From: Enterobacter cloacae complex sp. ECNIH7
GTDB lineage: Bacteria; Pseudomonadota; Gammaproteobacteria; Enterobacterales; Enterobacteriaceae
Assembly: GCF_002208095.1 (NCBI RefSeq)
Contig: NZ_CP017990.1
Coordinates: 620,001 to 684,000, forward strand
DNA: 64,000 nt
Direction of reading: 5' to 3'
Positions 43,401-52,018 of the stretch are shown here, piece after piece; the first letter of the stretch is position 1; each line of letters begins with the position of its first letter. Position numbers and translations under genes: made by a program. The notes under the pieces were generated by a model. The model worked only from the letters and a program-made list of their open reading frames with translations. It made no database searches and was not told the DNA's origin.

Positions 43401-43707
43401 TCTGCTGACGATCGTCACGTTTAAAAAGGAAGCCATTGGCCAGCCAGGTACAAAAGATCTTATTGCTTTCGTATAGATCGGAAGCGGGCAGGGTAGTGAA
43501 CTGTTTAATCAGCCGCTGGATTTCGTCTTCCGTTATACCGTCGGCCTGATAGCGAGCAGCGAGATAGTGGCGGAGATCGTCTTCAATTATCACCTGATCG
43601 AGGCTGGAACGCGGCATATTGTCGCCTGTCAGGTGCTGGTAGCCCTGCTCCTGTAACAGTTCAATTATTGCCTGTTCTAACTTCGCTTCACTGAATGAGA
43701 GATGCAT
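40456..43707 (-). CDS. hsdR: Type I restriction enzyme R subunit HsdR
   Basis: A 1083-residue motor-nuclease. The N-terminal PD-ExK nuclease has IPDGILYINGLPLVVFEFKS (about 163-182, ExK at the end). The helicase follows with motif I GATGCGKSYTM (about 325), DEAH box ICISDEAHRSQ (about 425), motif III YVGFTGTP and motif VI QTISRVNRKLEGK. The C-terminal 300 residues are helical and contact HsdM. It needs HsdM and HsdS for DNA recognition and cuts unmodified DNA after translocation. It is the last gene of the mrr-hsdM-hsdS-hsdR run but is separated from hsdS by a hairpin, so it may be expressed at a lower level or from its own promoter. Intact by length and motifs. Confidence 0.92.
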   Translation of the reverse strand: MHLSFSEAKLEQAIIELLQEQGYQHLTGDNMPRSSLDQVIIEDDLRHYLAARYQADGITEDEIQRLIKQFTTLPASDLYESNKIFCTWLANGFLFKRDDRQQKDLYIELLDTRHLPAALRELFDCGEVPLQQAAETPASYLIQPLNRIRIVNQLTITGKENQPRIPDGILYINGLPLVVFEFKSAVREQEANIGDAYKQLCTRYRRDIPQLFVYNALCIISDGVNNRMGNLFAPYEYFYSWRKVTGNENREQDGIPSLHSMIQGLFHPVRLLDVIKNFICFPDKAKHEVKICCRYPQYYAARKLYYSIERARKPYGNGKGGTYFGATGCGKSYTMQFLTRLLMKSVDFASPTIVLITDRTDLDDQLSTQMCNAKNYIGDDTVEPVTSRDDLREKLAGRNSGGVFLTTIHKFTEDTELLSERSNVICISDEAHRSQVNLDQKVIVDKESGKVRKTWGFAKYLHDSLPAATYVGFTGTPVDATLDVFGAVVDSYTMTESVQDEITVRIVYEGRAAKVILDASKLEAVEKYYEECANAGTNEWQIDESKKASATMNAILGDEDRLKALAEDFAKHYEKRVAEGSTVKGKAMFVCASRDIAWDLYRQLKDCRPAWFEVKQAPEGVVLTELEQKELPPSEMVKMVMTRGKDDDAKLYDLLGGKEYRKQLDKQFKNAKSNFKIAIVVDMWLTGFDVPELDTIYIDKPLQKHNLIQTISRVNRKLEGKSKGLVVDYIGIKRQMNQALAMYSRIDATNFEDIQQSVIEVKNHLDLLSQVFHDFDSRAYFTGEPQAQLACLNQAAEFVMQTQKIERRFMGLVKRLKAAYDVCCGSEALSQAERDHIHFYLAVRSIVFKLTKGDAPDVTQMNARVREMISDALKADGVEELFFLGDKKAESIDIFDEDYLARINKIKLPATKIQLLQKLLEKAISDFKKINQLQGINFTRRFQSIMDRYNERREDDVLNGEEFDHFSQEMTDIIYDIKTEMGTYADLGIDIEEKAFYDILAHMRDKYQFTYEDDKMLALAKEMKAVVDNTSKYPDWSKRDDIKAKLKVELILLLHKHKFPPVANDDVYMGVLAQAENFKSNIL

Positions 43708-43774
43708 ATCCCGCTCCGGCCCTGGCTGGTTTTCTGGTAAGGGTTCCTGTAACAGAAGAAAACCTTAACAGAAA

Positions 43775-43794
43775 GCCCCTGATTTTACAGGGGC
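43775..43794 (-). terminator. Hairpin between hsdS and hsdR
   Basis: GCCCCTG and CAGGGGC pair around ATTTTA, with TTTCTGTT following on the minus strand. It lies in the 96-base gap after hsdS and could limit hsdR expression relative to the modification subunits. Confidence 0.6.
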
Positions 43795-43803
43795 AAAAAT
43801 GCG

Positions 43804-45198
43804 TTATGCGGCTTCGGTTTGATCTACTAAATCTGGCAGATCCTCCAGGGACAGCTCGCCGGAGATGAGTTTGGGGAGCAGGGTGTCGCGGAGGTTAGTT
43901 AGGGCTTTATTTTCCAAATTACAGCAATTCATTTTATCAAAAAAGCTACTGACTTTACCGGCAAATAAACTCATTACGGAAGGTGTCGGTATTGCACTGA
44001 AAAAACTGTCAAAGCAGCTATTCTGCACCCGTTGACGACCAGATGAACCGACCATATTTTGTATTGCGTGTAACCTAAAATTATTTTCTCGGGCTAAACA
44101 AGCCACATAAGTATAGTGTACTTTCGTAGTCCCTCGCATCACTATAAATTCGGTGGAACCAAACGCAGTCTCATTTTCATCTAAAAAATCCACAAATCCC
44201 GTTTTACCATTTTCCAGACAAGGAGTTATTCGAGCGAATAAGGTATCGTTTTTTTGGAATTTTGCACCACCTGAATATGGTTTTTCAATAATATCTGATA
44301 TTGAATATCCTTGTGTGGGTAAGGATTTCATATCAACATACTTTGCGACTATATTTTTTGATAATCTTACGGTGGGATTTATATTTATAGATTTTGCTAC
44401 AGACTCCAGCAGCCAACCTTTCGGTACGCAACCCTGCTCGGTTTCTTTAAACTCTGCCGGAAATAGTGCACAAACATCCGCCGGAAGTGGTTTGAAGTCT
44501 GCACTATTGCGTACTTTTTGACGCAGTTCGGCGCGAGATTGCAGCACTTCCGGGATGAGATTTCCCGCATCCAGCGCATTATCAATCACCGGGTCGAAAT
44601 CCACAAACCAGGATTTGAAAAGGGTTTGGGACATTTGTTCCAGTGTTCGGCTCATACCAATATTTATGTTAATCTTATCACTAAAAACTGATATTGTATT
44701 AACAATTTTATTCTGAATGTCTTTATTAATAATAGGAAGGATAAATTTTTTAATATCTCTGGCAGGTAGTTGTGGTACAGCTGAACCAGAAATAAGATTA
44801 ACTATTTGTTCTTGCAAAAAAACGGATGTTAATATGAGGTATAAAAACTTTGGATTCCATAATTTATCATCAGCTCGTATGATAATCATCCCGGAATTTA
44901 TTCTAATATGTTTATAAGGATTTGTACTATCATAATACGCAACATTACCAACGGTACCACGGGTTGTAAGAACAATGTCATCATGTCTGAGTTTTCCCGC
45001 TTTTAATTGAGAATCCTTAATTGCATTTATAAATGCAGTTTCTTGAAACTGAAAACCAGATTTCGTTACATTTTTAGCCGATAGAAAAAGACAATGGCCT
45101 TTCTCCATAAAATCATTATGTTTAGGATAGTTTTTACCTCTGTCACCATCAATTAATTGTATTCCTGCATGTTCTAATAACTGAAACTCAAAGCCCAT
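43804..45198 (-). CDS. hsdS: Type I restriction specificity subunit HsdS
   Basis: A 464-residue specificity protein with two target-recognition domains. The first is about 1-180. The central conserved helix region is SQTLFKSWFVDFDPVIDNAL to about 245. The second domain is about 260-420, followed by a distal conserved region (NLRDTLLPKLISGELSLEDL). The two recognition domains are visibly AT-rich, while the central spacer and C-terminus are GC-rich like hsdM and hsdR, the usual mark of domain exchange. Its start overlaps the end of hsdM by 11 bases. Target sequence cannot be read from the protein. Confidence 0.92.
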   Translation of the reverse strand: MGFEFQLLEHAGIQLIDGDRGKNYPKHNDFMEKGHCLFLSAKNVTKSGFQFQETAFINAIKDSQLKAGKLRHDDIVLTTRGTVGNVAYYDSTNPYKHIRINSGMIIIRADDKLWNPKFLYLILTSVFLQEQIVNLISGSAVPQLPARDIKKFILPIINKDIQNKIVNTISVFSDKININIGMSRTLEQMSQTLFKSWFVDFDPVIDNALDAGNLIPEVLQSRAELRQKVRNSADFKPLPADVCALFPAEFKETEQGCVPKGWLLESVAKSININPTVRLSKNIVAKYVDMKSLPTQGYSISDIIEKPYSGGAKFQKNDTLFARITPCLENGKTGFVDFLDENETAFGSTEFIVMRGTTKVHYTYVACLARENNFRLHAIQNMVGSSGRQRVQNSCFDSFFSAIPTPSVMSLFAGKVSSFFDKMNCCNLENKALTNLRDTLLPKLISGELSLEDLPDLVDQTEAA

Positions 45199-46807
45199 AA
45201 CCTAATGCCTCCAGGTTCTTACGAATCGCTTTATCAAGCTCTTCCGCCTGCTTCATCTGCTCAAACAACGTCTTCGACAACTCTCTCATTTTAGTTTCAA
45301 ACACCACGCCGTCATCTTCCTGCTCGACGGCACCCACGTAACGACCCGGGGTCAGCACATAGTCGTTAGCCTTGATCTCTTCAATGGTGGCGACTTTGCA
45401 GAACCCAGCCTTGTCTTGGTATTTCGCCAGCCTGCTGTCGCCGCGCTTAACGCGTTCAGCCAGCTCTTCCGGCGTACTGCGCCACGCATGGTAAGTATCT
45501 GCGATGGTGGCGATATCATCCGCCGTCAGTTCTTTGGTGGTGCGGTTCATCATGGTGCCGAGGTTACGCGCATCAATAAACAGCGTTTCACCCTGACGGT
45601 TGCGGTAGCCTTTGGCGGGGTCGTCCGCCTTCGATTTTGTCATAAACCACAGGCAGACCGGGATCTGGGTGGTGTAGAACAGCTGGCCGGGCAGGGCGAT
45701 CATGCAGTCGATCAGATCGTTTTCGACCATCTGCGCGCGGATCTCGCCTTCGCCGCTGGTGTTGGAGCTCATGGAGCCGTTTGCCAGCACAAAACCGGCG
45801 GTACCGTTGGCCGACAGCTTGGAGAGCATGTGCAAAATCCAGCCGTAGTTGGCGTTACCGGTTGGCGGCGTGCGGTAGCCTGCGAAGCGCGGATCGTTGG
45901 TCAGCTCGGCGTCGTTACGCCAGTCTTTGAGGTTAAACGGCGGGTTGGCCAGAATGTAGTCGGCTTTTAAATCCGGGTGCTGGTCGTTGAAAAAGGTGTC
46001 CGCAGGACGTTCGCCAAGATTGGCTGACAGGCCGCGAATCGCGAGGTTCATCTTCGCCAGCTTGTAGGTGGTGGCCGTCAGCTCCTGACCGTACAGGGCG
46101 ATATCGCGGCTTTTACCCTGGTGGCTTTCGACGAACTTCACCGACTGGACAAACATCCCCGCCGAGCCGCAGCATGGGTCATAGATTTTGCCCTGGAACG
46201 GTTCGAGCATTTCGGTCAGCAACGTCACCACGCATTTTGGCGTATAGAACTCGCCGCCGCCTTTGCCTTCGGTGGCGGCAAACTTGCCGAGGAAGTATTC
46301 GTACACGCGGCCGACCAGGTCTTCTTTCGACAGCGCTTCAACGTCGGTTTCGTGTGCCAGCGTTTCGATGTTGTCGATAGTGTCGATCAGCGATGCCAGC
46401 TTCTTGGTCTCCAGATCCTGACGGCTGAAGTAGTTATCCGGCAGCGCGCCTTTCAGCGTCGGGTTGCGCTTCTCAATGGTCGAGAGAGCGGTATCAATCA
46501 GAACGGCGAGATTATCCTGCTTGGCGTTCTGTTTAATGAACGACCAGCGCGCCTCTTCCGGCAGGTAGAAGATATTGTCCTGCTGATAGAAGACTTCCAT
46601 TTCCAGGAAGTCTCCCTGGCCTTCGTCCTTCATTTTTTGACGACGGGCCTCGAATTTATCGCTGATAAATTTCAAGAACACGAGGCTCAGTACCACGTGC
46701 TTGTACTCAGAGGATTCAACGCTACCGCGAAGCTGGTTCGCGGTATCCCATAATGTGTCTTCAAAGCCTTTCTTTGCTTTGGCTTTTTTTGCTGGTGCTT
46801 TGGCCAT
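45188..46807 (-). CDS. hsdM: Type I N6-adenine methyltransferase HsdM
   Basis: A 539-residue methylase. The N-terminal helical domain begins after a Lys/Ala-rich tail (MAKAPAKKAKAKKG) with FEDTLWDTANQLRGSVESSE. SAM motif I is YDPCCGSAGMFVQS, preceded by GGGEFYTPKCVV. Catalytic motif IV is LANPPFNLKDW, intact. The C-terminal region has LPGQLFYTTQIPVCLWFMTK. With HsdS it methylates adenines in the recognition site and protects the chromosome. The gene is 49 bases downstream of mrr and overlaps hsdS. Confidence 0.93.
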   Translation of the reverse strand: MAKAPAKKAKAKKGFEDTLWDTANQLRGSVESSEYKHVVLSLVFLKFISDKFEARRQKMKDEGQGDFLEMEVFYQQDNIFYLPEEARWSFIKQNAKQDNLAVLIDTALSTIEKRNPTLKGALPDNYFSRQDLETKKLASLIDTIDNIETLAHETDVEALSKEDLVGRVYEYFLGKFAATEGKGGGEFYTPKCVVTLLTEMLEPFQGKIYDPCCGSAGMFVQSVKFVESHQGKSRDIALYGQELTATTYKLAKMNLAIRGLSANLGERPADTFFNDQHPDLKADYILANPPFNLKDWRNDAELTNDPRFAGYRTPPTGNANYGWILHMLSKLSANGTAGFVLANGSMSSNTSGEGEIRAQMVENDLIDCMIALPGQLFYTTQIPVCLWFMTKSKADDPAKGYRNRQGETLFIDARNLGTMMNRTTKELTADDIATIADTYHAWRSTPEELAERVKRGDSRLAKYQDKAGFCKVATIEEIKANDYVLTPGRYVGAVEQEDDGVVFETKMRELSKTLFEQMKQAEELDKAIRKNLEALGYGL

Positions 46808-46856
46808 GATGAACTCAATCAGGAAAAATTTGGCGTCTATTGTAGCGATTAAGACG

Positions 46857-48038
46857 TTAAATTTCGCCTTTTAATCCCTCTTCCAGTTCATCAAAAAGCT
46901 GTAAATCCACATCCAGCAACTCCACCGCATTACTGCGTCGAATGCCGACATTATTCTCAATCAGCAGTTCTAACAGCCGGTCACCATCTATCAAGGTAAT
47001 CGGTGCGGCACCGGGATGCAGAGCCGCTTTTTCACAATTCCCGGCAAAACGCCCCGTGGTGATGAGTGTGCCCCGGATCGCGCTGTGATAAGGCAACGCG
47101 CCACGTAACTGGTCGATAACAGGGCGGGTAATATTGCTCTGCATACGCTTAACCTGCACCACTTCCGTGATGGTGGTAATGCCCACCTGTACTCTGCCGA
47201 CGACATCGACACCCTTATCGCCTGACGCTTTGGTCACTTCCACCTGTTCATAACCCATCGCCTCCAGAAGTTGACCAATCAGATGCTCAAACTTGTAGGG
47301 ATTCATGGTGCTGATCTGTTCGCGTAGCTGCTCTTTTTGCTGTTGGTTGTAACGCTTCACCGCGTCCAGAAGTTCTTTTCGCGGATCGGCTTTTCGGGCC
47401 GGTAACGCATTCGCTAACCATGCCCGGCCTTTATCGGTGATGTAGTAACTCATCCCTTCACGGGCGACCATATCGCGATCGATCAGGTTGTAGAGGCGCG
47501 AGTAGAGCGTGCTTTTGATAGAACTGGTAGAAGCGAACTTTGAATGCTGGTGTAAAAAAGCCTGCCATTCCGGGAGTAAGTCAGCACGACGGGACATTTC
47601 ACGTCCCGCCAGCAGTTCAAGAAGTTGCAGTAACCCTTCTTTGTCGTCCAGCGTGCGTAATGTGGCATCATCATTATTCAGAAATTGCTGCCCGCTCTCG
47701 GTGGGTACCCAGGTATCTTTCGGCGTCGTTTCCATCAGTTCGAAGACCGAAGAGTTTAGAAACAAATAGCTACCGTAACTATGGCGCGGATTGAGGATGT
47801 GGTTATCCTGATTCCAGATCCGCAGCGCGATCTCAGCATCTTCGCCTTTCAGGCGTTCGTTGATCCACATATCAGGTTCGGACCAGTCAACCGGGTTTTG
47901 CGGCGTGCCGGTTTGTTCCTGAATTGCATTGATCATGTTACGTACAGAATTCACCGAATAGCCGGAGACGGCTTTCATCATTGCCTGAATCTGCGCATAG
48001 GTTGGAAAAAGTGGCGTAATAACTTTGTAATTTTTCAC
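46857..48038 (-). CDS. mrr: Mrr family restriction endonuclease
   Basis: A 393-residue protein. The first 240 residues contain winged-helix modules (VTPLFPTYAQIQAMMKAVSG and a second one ending GRAWLANALPAR). The C-terminal Mrr catalytic domain has FEHLIGQLLEAMGYEQVEVT, the metal site GDKGVDVVGRV and the QVKR strand VVQVKRMQ. Mrr enzymes are type IV nucleases that cut certain methylated DNA. This one is longer than E. coli Mrr, with extra N-terminal sequence. It is the first gene of the restriction run. Having it beside an adenine methylase implies that it does not attack the modification made by hsdM. Confidence 0.88.
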   Translation of the reverse strand: MKNYKVITPLFPTYAQIQAMMKAVSGYSVNSVRNMINAIQEQTGTPQNPVDWSEPDMWINERLKGEDAEIALRIWNQDNHILNPRHSYGSYLFLNSSVFELMETTPKDTWVPTESGQQFLNNDDATLRTLDDKEGLLQLLELLAGREMSRRADLLPEWQAFLHQHSKFASTSSIKSTLYSRLYNLIDRDMVAREGMSYYITDKGRAWLANALPARKADPRKELLDAVKRYNQQQKEQLREQISTMNPYKFEHLIGQLLEAMGYEQVEVTKASGDKGVDVVGRVQVGITTITEVVQVKRMQSNITRPVIDQLRGALPYHSAIRGTLITTGRFAGNCEKAALHPGAAPITLIDGDRLLELLIENNVGIRRSNAVELLDVDLQLFDELEEGLKGEI

Positions 48039-48159
48039 GTTGTTCCCTTAACGATTGCTGTGGCTTTAGCTTGCCACTTCAGGGAAGAAATACTAATAAC
48101 TAAGTCACTTATTTTGTAAGGTAATAATGGCTTTATAGGTTTTCTATGCGGGCAAAACA

Positions 48160-48792
48160 CTACTCCATAGCCAGCCGCCACAGCACCCATCCCCCAAACC
48201 CCATCAGCACCACCCCCGCCGTGCGCTCAATCAGCCACAGCGAACGGCTGAGCTTCTGTTGTACCGCCGATAGCCCCAACAGCGACACCAGCGCTAAATC
48301 CCACGCCAGCACCACCATCACCATCCAGACGCCGCAGGTCGCCTGCTGAAGCAGCGTTACGTCCGGCCCCAGCAAGGCCGTCATCAGCGCCAGATAGAAC
48401 AGCGCGTTCTTCGGGTTTAACAGCGCCGAACCGAGCCCCAGCAGGATCTGCTTTTGCAGCGACGGGAAGCGCTGGTGGGTTTCATTCAGCGCCAGCGACT
48501 GCTGGCGGCTGCGAATCAGATGCGATCCGATCCACATCAGGTACAGCGCCCCGCAAAGCTCGATCAGCGTAAACAGCCACGTAAACTGGCGCAGCGCGCT
48601 CCAGCCGATAATCACCAGAACAATATAGAGCGCGTTGCCCGCGGCGATGCCGACGCACAATCCGGCGCTGCCGCGCAGCCGGTAGCGCGCGGCGTAGCCC
48701 ACCAGCAGGAAGAAATCCGGGCCCGGGCTTAGCAGGGCAACAAAATGCGCCAGCGCCAGGGCGAGAAAAGCGGAAGGGAATAACAGTTCCAT
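48160..48792 (-). CDS. LysE/RhtB family amino-acid exporter
   Basis: A 210-residue inner-membrane protein with six hydrophobic helices and the family signature FVALLSPGPDFFLLVGYAAR near the N-terminus, followed by GSAGLCVGIAAGNALYIVL and GSALLNPKNALFYLALM. LysE/RhtB proteins export amino acids or their derivatives; the substrate here is not known. The gene is downstream of an AraC-type regulator on the same strand, 47 bases apart, and may be part of its regulon. Confidence 0.85.
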   Translation of the reverse strand: MELLFPSAFLALALAHFVALLSPGPDFFLLVGYAARYRLRGSAGLCVGIAAGNALYIVLVIIGWSALRQFTWLFTLIELCGALYLMWIGSHLIRSRQQSLALNETHQRFPSLQKQILLGLGSALLNPKNALFYLALMTALLGPDVTLLQQATCGVWMVMVVLAWDLALVSLLGLSAVQQKLSRSLWLIERTAGVVLMGFGGWVLWRLAME

Positions 48793-48839
48793 AGCGACCT
48801 CAGTAAATAATCTGCGGTCAGACTACGGCGCTGCAGAAC

Positions 48840-49583
48840 CTATTTATTGTCTGATATTGATCGGCCCGTCGCGTACTGGCGCGGCGTGGCGGCGGTATAG
48901 CTGACGAAGGTCTTATGAAAATGGCTCTGGTCGGCAAAGCCGCTCTGGTAGCCAACGTCGGCAATATCATCCCCGGCGCGCAGCCGCGCTTTGGCGAATT
49001 CCACGCGGGAGATGTTGAGAAAGCTGCCCGGCGTCAGGCCGGTGTCCTGCCTGAAGGTGCGGATCAGCGTCTCCTTGCGCAGCGAGAAGCGTTGGGCAAG
49101 CTCGTCGAGGGAAGGCGGTGCGGCCAGGTCGGCAAGAAACGCCTGCCGCACGTGCTGGCTGGTTGAGCGAAGCGCATCTGCGTTTTTCTCGCATCGGGGA
49201 AGAGCTGAAAGCAGCGTATCCACGGACGCAGGCGACATCGTCTCAACAATATCAAGGTAGCGCTTAAAGAGCGTAGGGTCGCGAATCACCTGGAGCGCCA
49301 GCGGAAGCCCGGTGTCGATGTAGAGCATATGATAGCTGCGCGGTTGCCCGGCGACGGGGTTACAGCTATGCGGCGTACAGGCCGGGATCACAATGAGGTC
49401 CCCGGGGCTAAGGATGTATTCTCTGTCATGGCACACGCAGCAGGTCTGGCCTTCCATAATCGCGCCGATAGAGAGCTGAGGGTGACTATGGCGTTTGTAC
49501 GCCTGCGTGCTCCGCCACGTGCTGCGCAGCTCAAGGCCTGAGGTGCGGTGAAAAGTCTGGCGGATATGTCGGGTATCGGTCAT
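48840..49583 (-). CDS. AraC family transcriptional regulator
   Basis: A 247-residue regulator. The N-terminal half is a cupin-type sensor (YKRHSHPQLSIGAIMEGQ, LSPGDLIVIPACTPHSCNP). The C-terminal half is the double helix-turn-helix (SLDELAQRFSLRKETLIRTF, IADVGYQSGFADQSHFHKTF). AGGAG 6 bases before ATG 49583 fixes the start; the longer frame upstream overlaps the promoter of the next gene. It is divergent from the dehydrogenase at 49735 and upstream of a LysE exporter, and could control both. Confidence 0.85.
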   Translation of the reverse strand: MTDTRHIRQTFHRTSGLELRSTWRSTQAYKRHSHPQLSIGAIMEGQTCCVCHDREYILSPGDLIVIPACTPHSCNPVAGQPRSYHMLYIDTGLPLALQVIRDPTLFKRYLDIVETMSPASVDTLLSALPRCEKNADALRSTSQHVRQAFLADLAAPPSLDELAQRFSLRKETLIRTFRQDTGLTPGSFLNISRVEFAKARLRAGDDIADVGYQSGFADQSHFHKTFVSYTAATPRQYATGRSISDNK

Positions 49584-49734
49584 GGGCGCTCCTTCTGAAG
49601 ATTTTTTATACCACGTCAGCGACCCCTCTGGCAGCGCTTCATTAAGAACCTTCCGGATATACCCAACTTTACGCCCACGACCAGTCATGTTGACTACCCT
49701 TAATACCCTAAGCGGTAAAACAAGGAGATTCGAC

Positions 49735-51105
49735 ATGGCTTATCAGACAGTAAACCCTGCCACTAACCAGCTCATCAAAGAATACCCCTCGCATACCGAC
49801 GCGGATATCGAAGCGGCGCTGAAGGCGGCCGATGCGCTTTATCATTCGGACTGGGCGAAAGGCGACATCAGCCAGCGCCTGCCGGTGCTGCATAAGCTTG
49901 CCGATCTGATCGACGAGCGCGTGGAGGATCTGGCTAAAATCGCCAGCCAGGAGATGGGTAAGCTCATCGAACAGAGCCGCGGCGAGGTGAAGCTGTGCGC
50001 GCAGATCGCGCGCTACTACGCCGACAACGCGAAGCAGTTCCTGGCCCCGGTGAAGTACAACTCTGAGCTCGGTGAAGCCTGGGTGGAGCATCACCCGATT
50101 GGCGTGCTGATGGCCGTTGAGCCGTGGAACTTCCCGTACTACCAGCTGATGCGCGTGCTGGCGCCAAACCTGGCGGCGGGGAACCCCGTCATCGCCAAGC
50201 ATGCCAGCATCGTACCGCACTGCGCCGAGACCTTTGCCCATCTGGTGCGCGAGGCGGGCGCACCGGAAGGGGCGTGGACCAACCTGTTTATTTCGTCCGA
50301 GCAGGTGGCGAATATCATTGCTGACGATCGCGTGCAGGGCGCCGCATTAACCGGCTCCGAAAAGGCCGGCAGCGTGGTGGCCACGCAGGCGGCGAAGCAT
50401 ATCAAGAAATCCACGCTGGAGCTGGGCGGTAACGACGTGTTCGTGGTGCTGGATGACTCAGACCTTGAGAAGGCCGTGAAAATTGGCGTTAACGCGCGGC
50501 TCAACAACGCCGGGCAGGTCTGCACCGCGGCGAAGCGCTTTATCCTGCATGAAAAGATTGCGGATGCCTTCCTGAGCAAATTCACCGAGGCGTTTAAGCA
50601 GGTGAAGATTGGCGATCCGCTGGACGAAAGCACCACGCTGGGGCCGCTCTCTTCCAAAGATGCGCTGGAAACGCTGACCAAACAGGTTAACGAGGCGGTG
50701 AAAAACGGTGCGACGCTGCACTATGGCGGCAAACCGGTACAGCGCGACGGGAGCTTTTTCGAACCGACGATCCTGACGAATATCTCCCGCGATAACCCGG
50801 CGTATTTCGAAGAGTTCTTCGGCCCGGTAGCGCAGATTTACGTCGTGAAAAGCGACGACGAGGCGGTCGCGCTGGCTAACGACTCCCACTACGGCCTTGG
50901 CGGGGCGGTATTTAGTCATAATATCGAGCGCGCGAAGAAAATGGCGTCACGGATTGAGACCGGGATGGTGTACATCAACTGGCTCACCGATACCGCACCG
51001 GAGCTGCCGTTCGGCGGGGTGAAGCGCTCCGGCTACGGACGCGAGCTGTCGGATCTGGGGATCAAAGAGTTTGTGAACCAGAAGCTGGTGGTGGTGCGTA
51101 AGTAA
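49735..51105 (+). CDS. Succinate-semialdehyde-type aldehyde dehydrogenase
   Basis: A 456-residue ALDH of the group that includes YneI/Sad and GabD1: short N-terminus (MAYQTVNPATNQLIKEYPSH), PWNFPYYQLMRVLAPNLAAG in the cofactor site, Glu229 (LELGGNDVFVV) and catalytic Cys263 (NAGQVCTAAKRF), ending PFGGVKRSGYGRELSDLG. NAD(P)-dependent oxidation of succinate semialdehyde or a close analogue is likely from family similarity. AAGGAGA precedes the ATG. Divergent from an AraC regulator that probably controls it. Confidence 0.88.
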   Translation: MAYQTVNPATNQLIKEYPSHTDADIEAALKAADALYHSDWAKGDISQRLPVLHKLADLIDERVEDLAKIASQEMGKLIEQSRGEVKLCAQIARYYADNAKQFLAPVKYNSELGEAWVEHHPIGVLMAVEPWNFPYYQLMRVLAPNLAAGNPVIAKHASIVPHCAETFAHLVREAGAPEGAWTNLFISSEQVANIIADDRVQGAALTGSEKAGSVVATQAAKHIKKSTLELGGNDVFVVLDDSDLEKAVKIGVNARLNNAGQVCTAAKRFILHEKIADAFLSKFTEAFKQVKIGDPLDESTTLGPLSSKDALETLTKQVNEAVKNGATLHYGGKPVQRDGSFFEPTILTNISRDNPAYFEEFFGPVAQIYVVKSDDEAVALANDSHYGLGGAVFSHNIERAKKMASRIETGMVYINWLTDTAPELPFGGVKRSGYGRELSDLGIKEFVNQKLVVVRK

Positions 51106-51111
51106 GAGATA

Positions 51112-51142
51112 ATAAAAAACCTGCCATCCGGCAGGTTTTTTT
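51112..51142. terminator. Two-way Rho-independent terminator
   Basis: ACCTGCC at 51119 and GGCAGGT at 51130 form a 7-bp stem with an ATCC loop, flanked by A-runs on the left and a T-run on the right. It can serve both the dehydrogenase gene and the convergent lipoprotein gene. Confidence 0.85.
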
Positions 51143-51152
51143 AAAAGGGGGA

Positions 51153-51473
51153 TTATTTGACTTCGATCTTGTCCCAGCCGCTTTTGAACATGCAGCTGTC
51201 GACTAGCGTATCCCGGCGATATTCATTCGCGTCTTCAACCGTGTAGCTCGTGGAAATATCCTTTTTCTTGTTCTTTTTGTCCGTTTTTTCCGAACTCGAA
51301 CCGGTCACGACGTTATCCGGGGGTAGATCGATCAGCGCCTGCGCTTCGCATTCCGTGAGCTTTTTATTCATCTCAGCATCGCTGACGCCCGGTTTCACCC
51401 ATTTGTACTGGACGCAGCCGGTGAGCATCAGCGTGAGGCTCAGAACGCAAAGCGCGGTCATGCGGTGTTTCAT
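51153..51473 (-). CDS. Small lipoprotein of unknown function
   Basis: A 106-residue protein with a lipoprotein signal peptide and lipobox LMLTGC (acylated Cys at about residue 20). The mature part is polar, with a Lys-rich stretch (EKTDKKNKKKDIS) and two further cysteines (TECEAQ, DSCMFKSGW). Its start overlaps the stop of the YfaZ-like gene (TGATG), so it is probably made together with that outer-membrane protein. I do not recognise the family. Confidence 0.8.
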   Translation of the reverse strand: MKHRMTALCVLSLTLMLTGCVQYKWVKPGVSDAEMNKKLTECEAQALIDLPPDNVVTGSSSEKTDKKNKKKDISTSYTVEDANEYRRDTLVDSCMFKSGWDKIEVK

Positions 51474-52018
51474 CAGAAGGTGACTCCACCGCCTACGTAT
51501 GCGCCGTCAATCAGCGTGTGGCCAGGACGACCGTCTTTACCGTCCACGCTCACGTGGCGGTAACCCACTTTCAGGGTCACTGGCGTAATTGGCGTCCAGC
51601 TTACGCCGCCGTTGGCTTCGACGTAGTTTTTCACGCTGTTGTTCAGGCCTTCTGGTGCGACATAGCCTTCACCGTACACGTGGATGCTGTCGGTCAGGGC
51701 AACGTTTACGCCGCCGCCAATCGGGAACGCCACGCCGTTATCGCCTTTTTTCGGGCCGAGGTAGATGGCTTTTGCACCCGCATTCAGCATCACCGGGCCA
51801 AGACCCAGGTTGTAGCCTGCGCCCACGCCCCCGGTCTGGGTACCGTCATCGGTGTTTTTGAGCCAGTTGCTTTCGAGATAAACACCGGATGAGGATTTCC
51901 CCATTTCCAGATTGAGGTTGGTAAAGTTTTTACCCTGCTCAACGGTGCCGCCCATCGCCAGTGCGGAACCCGATACGGCAGCCAGAGCAGAAAGAAGAAG
52001 GAAATTCAGTTTTTTCAT
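51473..52018 (-). CDS. YfaZ family outer-membrane protein
   Basis: A 181-residue precursor with signal peptide MKKLNFLLLSALAAVSGSALA, then alternating amphipathic strands rich in Gly and aromatic residues (GVGAGYNLGLGPVMLNAGAK, HVYGEGYVAPEGL) and a C-terminal aromatic end (YVGGGVTF) as in beta-barrel proteins. YfaZ proteins are predicted small barrel porins of unknown substrate. ATG at 52018 is chosen because it opens the signal peptide. First gene of a two-gene unit with the lipoprotein. Confidence 0.85.
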   Translation of the reverse strand: MKKLNFLLLSALAAVSGSALAMGGTVEQGKNFTNLNLEMGKSSSGVYLESNWLKNTDDGTQTGGVGAGYNLGLGPVMLNAGAKAIYLGPKKGDNGVAFPIGGGVNVALTDSIHVYGEGYVAPEGLNNSVKNYVEANGGVSWTPITPVTLKVGYRHVSVDGKDGRPGHTLIDGAYVGGGVTF

